This document shows, piece by piece, positions 18,327-27,353 of a DNA stretch of 46,643 nucleotides. The notes beneath the pieces are model-generated. The model had not been told where the DNA came from. It searched no databases and worked only from the letters and a program-made list of their open reading frames with translations. This DNA comes from an uncultured Lachnospiraceae bacterium (GTDB taxonomy: Bacteria > Bacillota > Clostridia > Lachnospirales > Lachnospiraceae): positions 1-46,643 of the forward strand of contig ONKG01000016.1 of assembly GCA_900318375.1 (NCBI GenBank), read 5' to 3'. The first letter of the stretch is position 1; every line of letters begins with the position of its first letter. The translations under genes were made by a program, and so were the position numbers.

Positions 18327-18418
18327 CTGATTAAATGAAAAATCGCCTTTATATGAGCTGATTGGGCAAAAACTGCCTTTATATGAGCTGATAAAATGAA
18401 AAACCGCCGTTAATAAAC
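18327..18418. repeat. Three imperfect 30-bp direct repeats next to the lipoprotein promoter
   Basis: Copies begin with CTGAT at 18327, 18358 and 18388. The shared core is CTGATTNNNNNAAAAANNGC followed by CTTTATATGAG in the first two copies. The array abuts the -35 box of the lipoprotein promoter on its upstream side, a usual place for activator sites. Confidence 0.7.
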
Positions 18419-18670
18419 AGCACTGTATGATAGATTGGTATTTCTTATTCCGGAATTGCTTTTTTTCGATTTAATAGTTTCGAATTAATATTTTCAACAA
18501 TAAACAGTACCGTATCCCGGGAATCCGTGCTACACTTTGGACTAGGCTGAATTGCTTTTCGGCTCAGTCATCCGTTGCAAAAATAAATGCGCCGGCATTC
18601 TTTTTCATCATTTTCTATAGGTGTCTGTATAAATTTTTAATTATAAATTTTTATTAAGGAAATTACTGAT

Positions 18671-21535
18671 ATGAATCTGTTTTCTATGAGCAACTGCAAA
18701 TCTGTATCCTTCGGAAAAATCTGCAAGCAGAAAAGGCCTTTCATGCGTACTGCTGCAGTGCTTCTGGCCATGTGCATTACAGCCGGTTCCGTCATGGGCT
18801 GCGGGGCATTGTCCACACAGTCATCCGGCGCTGAGACAGAACAGGCTTCCGCGCCTTCTCCGGACGCGGGACAGGCGGATCTTTCTTCCAAAGACGCAGG
18901 ACAGAATGATGCTGATTCTGCTGAGGCAGGGCAGGGCAGCGTTGAATCCGCGGACGCGGGGCAGACCAATTCTGATCCTTCTGCCGCGGGGCAGACCAAT
19001 GCCGTATCTGCCGACGCAGTGCAGGGCAGCACTGAATCTGCTGCCGCGGGGCTGAGTGACGCGGTCTCCGCAGCTGACACAAGCGCCTCTTCCGGCAGCA
19101 CTCTTCTGACTCTTCCCTATGAGGAATCCGACCCCGCTCAGTCAGCAAGCGCATATCCCTGGATCTGTTCGGATCTGGTAGAAAACGTCCGTAAGCTCGA
19201 CGGGCTCACCGAGACTGATGACTTCCATGCCGCCGTAAATCATGACTGGCTCACTACCAAAACAATCCCTTCCGGTTATGTCTCCTATGATACTTTTTCG
19301 GAGCGTCAGCTGGAGGTCGACAGCGAGCTCCAGACTATCCTCGAGAGCGATCAGGAGTTTTCCGACCCTTACATAGCCCACAGCCAGAAACTGGTGCAGA
19401 ATTACTATCAGATGTGGCTTGACTGGGATGCCAGAGACGCTGCCGGTGTCGAGCCCTTCCGCGATGTTGTCGCCCCTCTGCTGGCAGTGAACAGCATTGA
19501 GGATATGACAAAATATCTGTCCGACCCCGACACGTTTATACGAGCACTACCGCTGTGCGGTGTTTTTACAGCAGCCAATCCAAACGATGCGGATAACAAC
19601 GCTGTCTATATCACTCCTCCTTCGCTGGTCTTCCAGGATCCCATGTATTATGACTATCTGGGCGCAGACAGCTGGAGGACACAGCCTCGCTATATGTATG
19701 CGGCAGGCTACATGCTGACCCGCCTGGGTTATTCCGATCAGGAGCGCGATCAGATACTGAAGGACAGCTATGCATTTGAGTGCGAAATGGCTGCCTCCAT
19801 GATGACAACGGCGGAATCCAAGGCCGAGGATTCTTCGATCCGCCGCAATAACCCCCGCACTCTGCAGGAGCTTGAAAAAGAGCAGGGCAGCTTCCCTCTC
19901 ACAGGAATGCTCTCGGCAGCCGGTGTTGAGCACTCCAATGTCTTCATACTGGAAGAGCCTGAATGGCTCGCCTGCATGAGCGGACTTTTTGATGAAGAAC
20001 ATCTGGATCAAATGAAGGCATATCTGCTGGTCTCCGATGCTCTGCAGTTCATGGAGCTCCTCGACCACGACTGCTACAATCGCATGATCGATGTGCGCAA
20101 CATGCTGTCCGGTTCTTCCGGTCAGGTCGACGACAAAAAGGCCGCAACGGATGCCGTCAATGAGGTTCTGGAACTGGAGCTCGGCGATGTTTATGCAGAG
20201 ACTTATATCACCGACAAGACCCGTACAGACGTCACAGCCCTGATCAATGACGTTGTAGAGTATTACCGTTCCATGCTGCAGAATGCGGAGTTCCTGTCCG
20301 ATTCCACCAGGGCGGAAGCGATCAAAAAGCTGGACAATCTGACGATCCGCGTCGCAAGTCCTGAAGACTATGAAGAGGAAGACAAGGCTCTGGAGGCCGC
20401 AGAAAAGTCCAGACAGGAAGATGTGCAGGCTTCAAAGACAGGGAATACTTCGGTCGATTCTTTAACAGACGGCTCAGCTGAAGGAGCGGCCGCTGCCGAC
20501 GGTGCTGCCGCGGATACTGAAAATGCGGCCGCTGCCGAAAGCACTGATATCGCTGCTGAAGATGCCGGCACGGACGCCACTACGGCCGCTGCCGAAAACA
20601 CTGGCGCAGATGCAGCTTCTGCCGCTGCCGAAAGTACTGCCGCGGATGCAGCTTCTGCCGCTGCCGAAAGTGCTGCCGCAGATTCAACTGCTACCGCTGC
20701 CGAAAATACTGCCGCAGGTTCAACTGCTGCCACTGCCGAAAATACTGCCGCAGGTTCAACTGCTGCCGCTGCCGACACAGCTCAGAGCGAAAGCACAGAA
20801 CGTATTCTGGACTTTAAAGGTCCTGATGAGGGCGGCACCCTGGTTGATGCCCGGATCGCTATTTCCGAGGACACCTGCCTTTCCATCGCGGAAGAGGTCA
20901 ACCAGCCTGTCGACCGGGAAGCCTGGATTGCAGCCTCGCAGGATGTCAATGCCTACTACTATCCTCTTGACAACTCCATCAACATCCCCGCAGGCATTCT
21001 GGGCGGCAGTTTCTATAACGACCGGATGTCCTATGAGGAAAAGCTGGCTCATGTCGGTGTGATCGCGGCACATGAAATCTCCCACGCCTTTGATACGTCC
21101 GGACGCCAGTATGATGAGCACGGAAATCTGCGCAACTGGTGGACCGAGGAGGATTATCTCAAGTTCCATGAGCGCGCTCAGAAGCTTGTCGACTATTACA
21201 ACGGTTTCGAGCCCGTTCCGGGTTATCCCCTCAATGGAGCCATGATCGATACCGAGGCGATCGCGGATCTGACAGGCGTCAAATGCATGCTTCGCATAGC
21301 TGCTGATTACAAAGACTTCAATTATGATCTTTTCTTCCGTTCCTTTGCCGCCAACTGGCGCAATCTCACCACTCTGGAGACGGAAGCCTACTCAATTGAA
21401 CAGGACTCTCATCCTCTCGCCTACCTGCGCACCAACGCAGTCGTGGTACAGTTTGAGGAATTCCACAAAACCTACGGCACAAAAGAAGGCGACGGTATGT
21501 ACCTCGCCCCCGAGTACCGCCTGGAAATCTGGTAA
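18671..21535 (+). CDS. M13-family (PepO/neprilysin) metallopeptidase lipoprotein
   Basis: Zinc endopeptidase of the neprilysin family, here predicted to be lipid-anchored outside the cell. 954 aa against a usual 630-700. The signal has a lipobox (VMGC, Cys44). Residues 48-140 are a low-complexity linker with repeated DAGQ-like units. M13 N-domain from about 165 (DDFHAAVNHDWL, then YYQMWLDWD). The catalytic site is HEISH (801-805) with T-E-A-I-A-D giving E862 and D866, equivalent to the family ExxxD, and the C-terminus ends YLAPEYRLEIW, the counterpart of the usual C-R-V-W end. An Ala/Glu/Thr/Ser-rich insertion (about 600-705), containing five 12-residue repeats, splits the N-domain from the catalytic part. 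Binding site AAGGAA eight bases before ATG. Confidence 0.9.
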   Translation: MNLFSMSNCKSVSFGKICKQKRPFMRTAAVLLAMCITAGSVMGCGALSTQSSGAETEQASAPSPDAGQADLSSKDAGQNDADSAEAGQGSVESADAGQTNSDPSAAGQTNAVSADAVQGSTESAAAGLSDAVSAADTSASSGSTLLTLPYEESDPAQSASAYPWICSDLVENVRKLDGLTETDDFHAAVNHDWLTTKTIPSGYVSYDTFSERQLEVDSELQTILESDQEFSDPYIAHSQKLVQNYYQMWLDWDARDAAGVEPFRDVVAPLLAVNSIEDMTKYLSDPDTFIRALPLCGVFTAANPNDADNNAVYITPPSLVFQDPMYYDYLGADSWRTQPRYMYAAGYMLTRLGYSDQERDQILKDSYAFECEMAASMMTTAESKAEDSSIRRNNPRTLQELEKEQGSFPLTGMLSAAGVEHSNVFILEEPEWLACMSGLFDEEHLDQMKAYLLVSDALQFMELLDHDCYNRMIDVRNMLSGSSGQVDDKKAATDAVNEVLELELGDVYAETYITDKTRTDVTALINDVVEYYRSMLQNAEFLSDSTRAEAIKKLDNLTIRVASPEDYEEEDKALEAAEKSRQEDVQASKTGNTSVDSLTDGSAEGAAAADGAAADTENAAAAESTDIAAEDAGTDATTAAAENTGADAASAAAESTAADAASAAAESAAADSTATAAENTAAGSTAATAENTAAGSTAAAADTAQSESTERILDFKGPDEGGTLVDARIAISEDTCLSIAEEVNQPVDREAWIAASQDVNAYYYPLDNSINIPAGILGGSFYNDRMSYEEKLAHVGVIAAHEISHAFDTSGRQYDEHGNLRNWWTEEDYLKFHERAQKLVDYYNGFEPVPGYPLNGAMIDTEAIADLTGVKCMLRIAADYKDFNYDLFFRSFAANWRNLTTLETEAYSIEQDSHPLAYLRTNAVVVQFEEFHKTYGTKEGDGMYLAPEYRLEIW
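20588..20767 (+). repeat. Five tandem 36-bp repeats inside the M13 peptidase gene
   Basis: Exactly five 36-bp units, each encoding 12 residues such as AAESTAADAASA and AAENTAAGSTAA (protein residues 640-699). Units diverge mildly; the last two are nearly identical, which suggests recent expansion. Copy changes keep the frame. Confidence 0.9.
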
Positions 21536-21612
21536 TACAGAACCGAATCGGTCCGGATCTGAACGCACGATGTTGGTGCGGTCACTTCGGTCCCGCTCAT
21601 AAGGGACAAACA

Positions 21613-21664
21613 GGGCAGAGGCGGCAATATGAACTGCTATGCAGTTCATATGCGTCCTCTGCCC
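21613..21664. other. Long imperfect hairpin 3' of the M13 gene
   Basis: GGGCAGAGG ... ATATGAACTGC, TAT loop, GCAGTTCATAT ... CCTCTGCCC. Stem arms total 20 paired bases with one internal loop. There is no T-run, so it may protect the transcript end or be a remnant of a mobile palindromic element. Confidence 0.5.
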
Positions 21665-21720
21665 GCAGCCAGCCCGTGTCCGCCTTAAGGCGGAAAAAAA
21701 CATTACACGGTCATGTCATA

Positions 21721-21760
21721 AAAAAAGAATCCGGTCTCACTTGCCGGATTCTTTTTTATT
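21721..21760. terminator. Bidirectional terminator between M13 peptidase and trpA
   Basis: Stem GAATCCGG (21727-21734) with CCGGATTC (21744-21751), flanked by an A-run on the left and TTTTTT on the right. It can therefore terminate both the plus-strand M13 gene and the minus-strand trp operon, which converge here. Confidence 0.9.
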
Positions 21761-21823
21761 GGATTTTTTTAATTCCTTTTAATTCTTTTTTTTTGATTCT
21801 TTTTATGCAATGATCTGAAAAAC

Positions 21824-22603
21824 CTATCTTATGGCGTCTTTCATCCTGCGGACATAGTCGCTGATGAAGGGTGCTGCTTCTGTTCCGTATTCGGCGATCA
21901 TGCGGACGATCGCGCTGCCCACGATGACGGCGTCGGCGATCCCGGCCATTTTTGCTGCCTGTTCAGGGGTATTTATGCCGAATCCGATGCCTGCGGGTAT
22001 ATCAGAAGCCTGGCGGATCGACGCAAGGATGGAGCTGAGGTCGGTCTTGATCTCCGAGCGGACACCGGTGACTCCCATGGAGGAGACGACATAGAGAAAG
22101 CCGCGGGCATTTTCAGCGATCGCCCTGATGCGGTCTTCGGAAGTGGGGGCGATCATAGAGATCACATCCACCTTGTGAGCGGCAGCAATGTCGGCACATT
22201 CGTCTTTTTCTTCAAAAGGCAGGTCGGGAATGATCACGCCGCTGATACCGACTTCTTCACATCTGGTAAAGAATCTCTCATATCCGTAGTAAAAGACCGG
22301 GTTGAGGTATCCCATAAAAACAAGGGGCATGTCGGTCTCTTCGCGCAGCTCTTCGACCATGTCAAAAATCTTGTCTGTGGTCGTACCGGAGGCAAGAGCC
22401 CGGATATCCGCCTCCTGAATCACAATACCCTCTGCGATGGGGTCGGAAAAAGGAATACCGATCTCAATAAGGTCAGCCCCTGCCTTTTCCATGGCCAGAA
22501 TGAATTTCTTCGTAGATTCCAGGTCGGGATCTCCTGCGGTGATAAAAGGGATAAAAGCCTTCCCGTTTGCGAAGGCATCCCGGATGGTTTTTGCTTTTTT
22601 CAT
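21824..22603 (-). CDS. trpA: Tryptophan synthase alpha subunit
   Basis: Cleaves indole-3-glycerol phosphate to indole, which is channelled to TrpB. 259 aa, normal length, TIM barrel. FITAGDPD at 20-27, catalytic Glu47 in EIGIPFSDP, and the phosphate-binding VGSAIV near the end. The position of the second catalytic acid (Asp60 of the E. coli enzyme) is Glu58 here (SDPIAEG). ATG chosen with GGAG nine bases upstream. The 289-bp gap from trpB is unusual, because the two are normally adjacent or overlapping. Confidence 0.95.
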   Translation of the reverse strand: MKKAKTIRDAFANGKAFIPFITAGDPDLESTKKFILAMEKAGADLIEIGIPFSDPIAEGIVIQEADIRALASGTTTDKIFDMVEELREETDMPLVFMGYLNPVFYYGYERFFTRCEEVGISGVIIPDLPFEEKDECADIAAAHKVDVISMIAPTSEDRIRAIAENARGFLYVVSSMGVTGVRSEIKTDLSSILASIRQASDIPAGIGFGINTPEQAAKMAGIADAVIVGSAIVRMIAEYGTEAAPFISDYVRRMKDAIR

Positions 22604-22892
22604 TGTTTTGGTCTCCGATCTCTGCCGGTCAGACAGTTTGAAATAAGCTGTGTTCACTATCAAAACGCATAGGCAGATCCTGTGCGGTCATGCGGGTTTC
22701 TCATTTTGCGAGAATACCGCATTGAAGTCACGGGTATTCCGGATGTTTTTGCCGCAGGGCGGCGCAGGCATCCTGTGATCGCATCGGAGAAAGCGCCGAC
22801 ATGAAAGACCTCCCTTTCATGCTGTGTATATTCTCCTCGCGCTGCTGCTCCGATGAGCGGCATGTTCGGTCGGAAAGAATAAAGATGACTCC
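22604..22892. other. Long trpB-trpA spacer
   Basis: No gene seen. It contains the 16-base TGAAGTCACGGGTATT (22723-22738), which recurs at 31227-31242, and a short inverted repeat around GAAAGACCTCCCTTTC. No clear promoter or terminator. Confidence 0.4.
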
Positions 22893-24077
22893 TTATTCCC
22901 GCAGGTCGATGCCCCGGTAGCGGGCGATCGCCGCCACATCCTTGTCGCCCCGGCCTGAGAGACAGATGATAACGCTCTTGTCTTTGCTCATTGAAGGGAT
23001 GATCTTGCGGGCGTGTGCGACCGCGTGGGCGCTTTCAATTGCACAGATGATACCTTCGGTGCGTGCGAGGTATTCAAAGGCAGAGACAGCCTCCTCGTCG
23101 GTCACAGGAACATATTCGGCACGTCCTGTATCGTGCAGCCATGCGTGCTCGGGGCCGATGCCGGGATAGTCAAGTCCTGCGGAGATGGAATAGACTTCCT
23201 CGATCTGTCCGTACTCGTTCTGGCAGAAATAGGATTTCATTCCATGAAAGACGCCGAGTCTTCCTTTGGCAATTGTGGCAGCGTGGCGTCCGGTCTCAAC
23301 ACCTTCCCCGGCAGCTTCACAGCCGATCAGCCGGACATCTTTGTCGCCTATAAAATGATAAAACATACCCATAGCATTGCTTCCGCCGCCCACACAGGCC
23401 AGGACTGCGTCGGGAAGCTTTCCGTCCATCTCCAGGATCTGGGCGCGTGCTTCTCTTGAAATCACGGACTGAAAGTCACGGACAATAGTGGGGAAGGGGT
23501 GAGGCCCCATGACAGAGCCCAAAACGTAATGGGTGTCATCCACTCGTCCCGCCCATTCGCGCATAGTCTCATTGACAGCATCCTTGAGGACCCTCGAGCC
23601 GCTCCGGACGGGATGGACCCTGGCGCCGAGAAGTTCCATTCGGTAAACATTCAGTTTCTGCCTCTCACAGTCGGTTGCTCCCATGAAGACTTCGCATTCC
23701 ATGCCGAGGAGAGCGGCTGCGGTAGCTGCAGCCACACCGTGCTGTCCCGCTCCGGTCTCAGCGATGACGCGGGTCTTTCCCATCTTTTTGGCCAGAAGAA
23801 CCTGCCCCAGAACGTTGTTGATCTTGTGAGAGCCGGTGTGATTGAGGTCCTCACGCTTGATAAAGACCTTCGCACCTCCCAGATCCTCAGTCATTTTTTC
23901 TGCGTAATACAAGAGAGAAGGGCGCCCTGCGTAGTTGTTCAAAAGAGCCGTCAGCTCCTCTGTGAAAGCAGGGTCGTTCTTGAAATGCTCATATGCTTCT
24001 TCCAGACGGATCAGCTCATTCATGAGCGTCTCAGGAACATACTGTCCGCCGAACTCTCCAAATCTTCCTTTTTTCAC
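22893..24077 (-). CDS. trpB: Tryptophan synthase beta subunit
   Basis: PLP enzyme that condenses indole with serine to give tryptophan. 394 aa, the usual TrpB1 size. It starts [16 protein letters not shown]; the PLP lysine is K85 in HTGSHKINN, and GGGSNAMG binds the cofactor phosphate. It ends with a conserved SGRGDKD. GTG start with GGAGG seven bases upstream. The 140-bp spacer from trpF contains a hairpin and a copy of the trpF 3' end. Confidence 0.97.
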   Translation of the reverse strand: MKKGRFGEFGGQYVPETLMNELIRLEEAYEHFKNDPAFTEELTALLNNYAGRPSLLYYAEKMTEDLGGAKVFIKREDLNHTGSHKINNVLGQVLLAKKMGKTRVIAETGAGQHGVAAATAAALLGMECEVFMGATDCERQKLNVYRMELLGARVHPVRSGSRVLKDAVNETMREWAGRVDDTHYVLGSVMGPHPFPTIVRDFQSVISREARAQILEMDGKLPDAVLACVGGGSNAMGMFYHFIGDKDVRLIGCEAAGEGVETGRHAATIAKGRLGVFHGMKSYFCQNEYGQIEEVYSISAGLDYPGIGPEHAWLHDTGRAEYVPVTDEEAVSAFEYLARTEGIICAIESAHAVAHARKIIPSMSKDKSVIICLSGRGDKDVAAIARYRGIDLRE

Positions 24078-24177
24078 TTTCCTGCCTCCGTAATCTGTGT
24101 GATGAATGAGTCTGTATATATGATGCCTGATGCTGTTTTTTGCAGCATCCCTGCCGGCCTGGTCCGTGTTTTCAGCC

Positions 24178-24284
24178 GATCATCCCGGCGCGTACAGCAG
24201 CTGCAATGTCAGTTTTTTCACTGTATTTCAGAATGCATGATCATCCCGGCACGTGCAGCAGCTGCAAATGCAGCCATTTTTTCA
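24178..24284. repeat. Partial duplication of the trpF 3' end
   Basis: A block of about 43 bp in the trpF C-terminal coding sequence (24239-24284, GATCATCCCGGCACGTGCAG start) recurs as 24178-24220 just after the trpF stop, with about six differences. A hairpin GATGCTG/CAGCATC follows at 24129-24149. Confidence 0.7.
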
Positions 24285-24907
24285 GGGTCTTTGAATCCAT
24301 CCGTCTCGACTTTACTGCTGACATCCACGCCGGTAGGGCAAAAGCGTCCGATTGCCGAGGCGACGTTTTCTGCGGACAGCCCCCCTGCCAGCAGCCAGCG
24401 GTGGCCGCCGGGAAAGAGGTTGTCCCGGATCTCCCCGCATTGCTCATACAGAAAGGATTCCAGAAGGTCCCAGTCAAAACATTTTCCGGTGCCGGTTCCA
24501 CTGTCCAGAAGGATCCACTTTGCGGCACTTGATGCTGCAGTCTCCAGGTCCTGTCTGCTGCCGATCCGGAAAGCTTTGATAACCGGAAGTCCTGTCATGG
24601 CGGCGATTTCCCTGATGCAGCCGTCGTCCTCTTTTCCGTGGAGCTGGATCATATTGATACAGCCGGTCTCTGCCGCCTTCACAATCTCTGCAATAGATGC
24701 ATCAACGAAAACACCAACTGTCCTGATTTCAGGGGAAAGGATCCTGCGCAGCGTCATAGCCTGTGCGGGTTCTATTGATCTGCCGTACCCGGGAGACAGG
24801 ATAAAGCCCGCCAGATCAGGCAGTATCCGGTTGGCGGCTTCCGCATCCTGCGGGCGCCGCAGACCGCAGATTTTGACCATTGTCCTTTTTCCTGTCTCTG
24901 TATTCAT
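24218..24907 (-). CDS. trpF: Phosphoribosylanthranilate isomerase
   Basis: Converts phosphoribosylanthranilate to CdRP. 229 aa TIM barrel with MVKICGLRRPQDA near the N-terminus (catalytic Cys in KICG), GVFVDASIAEI, IQLHGKEDD, and LLAGGLSAENV followed by GVDVSSKVE for phosphate binding. The ATG overlaps, as ATGA, the stop of a 92-codon purine-rich frame that fills the trpC-trpF gap. Confidence 0.95.
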   Translation of the reverse strand: MNTETGKRTMVKICGLRRPQDAEAANRILPDLAGFILSPGYGRSIEPAQAMTLRRILSPEIRTVGVFVDASIAEIVKAAETGCINMIQLHGKEDDGCIREIAAMTGLPVIKAFRIGSRQDLETAASSAAKWILLDSGTGTGKCFDWDLLESFLYEQCGEIRDNLFPGGHRWLLAGGLSAENVASAIGRFCPTGVDVSSKVETDGFKDPEKMAAFAAAARAGMIMHSEIQ

Positions 24908-25182
24908 GGCTGCCCTCTTCCTTTTTTCTTTTTTCTTCTTTTCTCTTTCTGTTTTCCGGTTACTGCTTCCTGTTTCTGCCTTGCTGTTTCCTGTTTCCGT
25001 CTTGCTGTTTCTGCTTCTTTCTCCCTGCTTTCCGCTTTCTGCGTCCTGTCTCCTGTTTCCATCTTGCTGTTTCCTGTTCCCGTCTTGCTGTTTCCTGTTC
25101 CCGTCTTGCTGTTTCTGCTTCTTTCTCCCTGCTTTCCGCTTTCTGTTTCCTGTCTCCTGTTTCCGTTACAGGTCAGACACAC
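24904..25182 (-). repeat. Purine-rich repeat tract with an open frame bridging trpC and trpF
   Basis: The coding strand is almost all A and G, built from GGAAACAGCAAGACGGGAACA-like 21-bp units and a larger duplication: a 44-bp identical block at 24997-25040 and 25101-25144. One frame stays open from a GTG inside the end of trpC (25182) to a TGA overlapping the trpF ATG. It would encode a 92-residue Lys/Glu/Gln/Arg-rich peptide. The duplicated blocks are 104 bp apart, so they are read in different frames and give different peptides, which argues against selection on a protein. The tract may keep ribosomes moving from trpC to trpF. Confidence 0.7.
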
Positions 25183-25976
25183 CTGCTGCGGAGCTGTCGG
25201 AGCTGTTCACCTTTGTCGGCGCTTCTCATCAGGGTTTCTCCGATAAGGACGGCGTTGGTGCCGTTGCGATAGAGAACGCCGACGTCATCCGCGTCACGGA
25301 TGCCGCTCTCTGAAACATAGATGCGGTCCGCAGGAATGAGGCCGCGCAGGCGGACAGAGTTGTTGATATCCACGTCAAAGGTGTGCAGATCCCGGTTGTT
25401 GACGCCGATGATCCGGGCTCCTGCAGCCAGCGCACGGCGGACTTCTGTCTCGTCATGTGCCTCTACCAGGGCTGACAGCCCCAGTGAATGGGCGGTTTCA
25501 AGGTATTCTGCCAGCCGGGTATCATCCAGGATCGCACAGATCAGAAGGACTGCGGATGCGCCCAGAAGCTTTGCCTCATAGATCATATAGGAGTCGACGG
25601 TAAAGTCTTTCCGGAGGCAGGGAATATTGACAGCGGATGCGATTTCCCGCAGAAAACGATCCTCTCCCTGAAACCATTTGGGTTCTGTGATAACAGAAAT
25701 GGCGGAGGCACCTGCAGCTTCATAGGCGCGGGCAATCTCGAGATAAGGAAAATCCGGTGCGATCAATCCCCTGGAAGGGGATGCTTTTTTGCACTCGCAG
25801 ATAAAATGGATCCCCTCGCCTGACAGGGCTTTTTCAAAGGGAAACTGCGGTTCGGGGGGCTCAGCGCTTCGAATTGCAAGCGCCCTTTCACGGACTTCCT
25901 CCATGGAAAGAAATTTCTTTTTTTCTGCCGCACGTTCTGCGGCATGCGCTGCCAGCCGGTCCAGAATAGTCATCAT
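25173..25976 (-). CDS. trpC: Indole-3-glycerol phosphate synthase
   Basis: Closes the indole ring from CdRP. 267 aa TIM barrel. CECKKASPSRG (catalytic Lys), then LRKDFTVDSYMIYEA, GVNNRDLHTF and VSESGI are the expected active-site strands. I chose ATG at 25976 with GAGG upstream rather than a TTG 12 bases earlier. It is not fused to trpF, unlike enteric bacteria. Confidence 0.95.
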   Translation of the reverse strand: MMTILDRLAAHAAERAAEKKKFLSMEEVRERALAIRSAEPPEPQFPFEKALSGEGIHFICECKKASPSRGLIAPDFPYLEIARAYEAAGASAISVITEPKWFQGEDRFLREIASAVNIPCLRKDFTVDSYMIYEAKLLGASAVLLICAILDDTRLAEYLETAHSLGLSALVEAHDETEVRRALAAGARIIGVNNRDLHTFDVDINNSVRLRGLIPADRIYVSESGIRDADDVGVLYRNGTNAVLIGETLMRSADKGEQLRQLRSRCV

Positions 25977-26130
25977 TGTTTTCCTCAAATGCCGTAATAA
26001 TCAGTTATGATTTGCCATGAATGGTTTTGATTCGTTTTAATCCGTTATAATATTCCTGTTATTTTTTTTTCTGTTTTCTTGCTGTTCTGATTTTGAATAA
26101 TGCTGTTTCAACAACGGTTTCTGCGGCATA

Positions 26131-27159
26131 TCACGCGCTCTGATTTGAGACTTCAATGACCTTCTCTAGAGTAGCGAGGGCTTTGCCGCTGTCGATCATC
26201 TCCGCAGCCATTCTCACACCTTCCTCGATGGAAGAAGCCGCGCAGGCGGCATAGAGGGCACAGCCTGCGTTGAGAAGGACAGAGGTGCGGCGGGCATCCC
26301 TGATCTCGCCGGAGAGAATTCCGCGGGTCGTCTGGGCGTTTTCCGCAGGCATTCCTCCGACCAGGTCATCTTTGCTGCACCGCTGAAAGCCGAAATCTTC
26401 GGGGCAGATCCTGATCGTCCTGTAAAAGCCCTCTTTGAGTTCGCAGACGGTAGTGGGCGCCGAGACAGAGACTTCATCAATCTTATCCTGACCGTAGACC
26501 ACCAGAGCGTGCCGTACACCGAGAGAGGCCAGGACCTTTGCAACGGGCTCCACCAGGTACTCATCGTAGACACCGAGAAGGAAATACTCGGGCTTTGCAG
26601 GATTGGTAAGAGGTCCGAGAATGTTGAAGACCGTCCTGAATCCGAGCTCACGGCGGATTGAGCCGACGTATTTCATGGCAGAGTGATATTTCTGGGCAAA
26701 CATAAAGCAGAAGCCGGCTTCCTGAAGGAGCTTTCTGCAGAGATCGGGATCCTGCTGGATGTTGACCCCGAGGGCTTCGAGACAGTCCGCCGTACCGCTC
26801 AGGGAGGAGGCTGCACGGTTGCCGTGCTTGGCGACCTTGACACCTGCCGCAGCGACCACCATTGCGGAGGTTGTGGAAATATTAAAGGTGTTGGCATTGT
26901 CGCCGCCGGTCCCCACAATTTCGAGCACCTCCATACCGGGATGCTCAACGGGTGTAGCATGGCTGCGCATGGAGACGGCGCAGCCGGAAATCTCATCGAT
27001 GGTCTCCGCCTTTGTGCTCTTGGTCGACAGAGCCGCCAGAAAAGCTGCGTTCTGGGTAGGGGTCGTCTCCCCGTTCATGATTTCATTCATTACAGTCTCT
27101 GCTTCCTCAAAGGTAAGGTCCTGCTTTGTGACGATTTTAATGATGGCTTCTTTGATCAT
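26131..27159 (-). CDS. trpD: Anthranilate phosphoribosyltransferase
   Basis: Transfers phosphoribose from PRPP to anthranilate. 342 aa, normal length. [14 protein letters not shown] binds [25 protein letters not shown] binds anthranilate, and [11 protein letters not shown] binds metal. ATG with AAAGGAG seven bases upstream. It is the first gene after the T-box leader; trpE and trpG, which normally precede it, are absent. Confidence 0.96.
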   Translation of the reverse strand: MIKEAIIKIVTKQDLTFEEAETVMNEIMNGETTPTQNAAFLAALSTKSTKAETIDEISGCAVSMRSHATPVEHPGMEVLEIVGTGGDNANTFNISTTSAMVVAAAGVKVAKHGNRAASSLSGTADCLEALGVNIQQDPDLCRKLLQEAGFCFMFAQKYHSAMKYVGSIRRELGFRTVFNILGPLTNPAKPEYFLLGVYDEYLVEPVAKVLASLGVRHALVVYGQDKIDEVSVSAPTTVCELKEGFYRTIRICPEDFGFQRCSKDDLVGGMPAENAQTTRGILSGEIRDARRTSVLLNAGCALYAACAASSIEEGVRMAAEMIDSGKALATLEKVIEVSNQSA

Positions 27160-27353
27160 TGCAATGCTCCTTTCCAAAGAATCGGTGTTTCCCGCGCCCG
27201 ATGCCGCCGGCAGCCCGAAAGGCTATTTCTTTTTTTTCCGAGCCCTGCCGCATGCAGACTACTGATCGGCCTGACGCAGCCGGCAGCCCGAAAGGCTTTT
27301 CAATAAGCTGCCTTTTTTCATTCACCCTGCAGAGACTTTCCGCAAATCCGGCA

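Larger units (their letters stand above)
18191..18670. other. Divergent intergenic region between lipoprotein and M13 peptidase genes
   Basis: About 480 AT-rich bases. They hold the lipoprotein promoter, three phased GATTAA motifs and a 30-bp repeat array, all on the lipoprotein side. The M13 side has several A/T-rich blocks but no promoter I can pick with confidence. An AAGGAA binding site lies 8 bases before the M13 ATG. Confidence 0.5.

Noticed and set aside
20502-21062. 186-codon plus-strand frame overlapping the M13 peptidase
   Set aside because: It is a shifted reading of the 36-bp repeat array (Leu/Pro-rich), inside a gene with intact catalytic motifs.
23499-25313. 604-codon plus-strand open frame across the trp genes
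   Set aside because: It is antisense to trpB, trpF and trpC; its Phe/Leu/Pro-rich end is just the pyrimidine strand of the purine-rich repeat.
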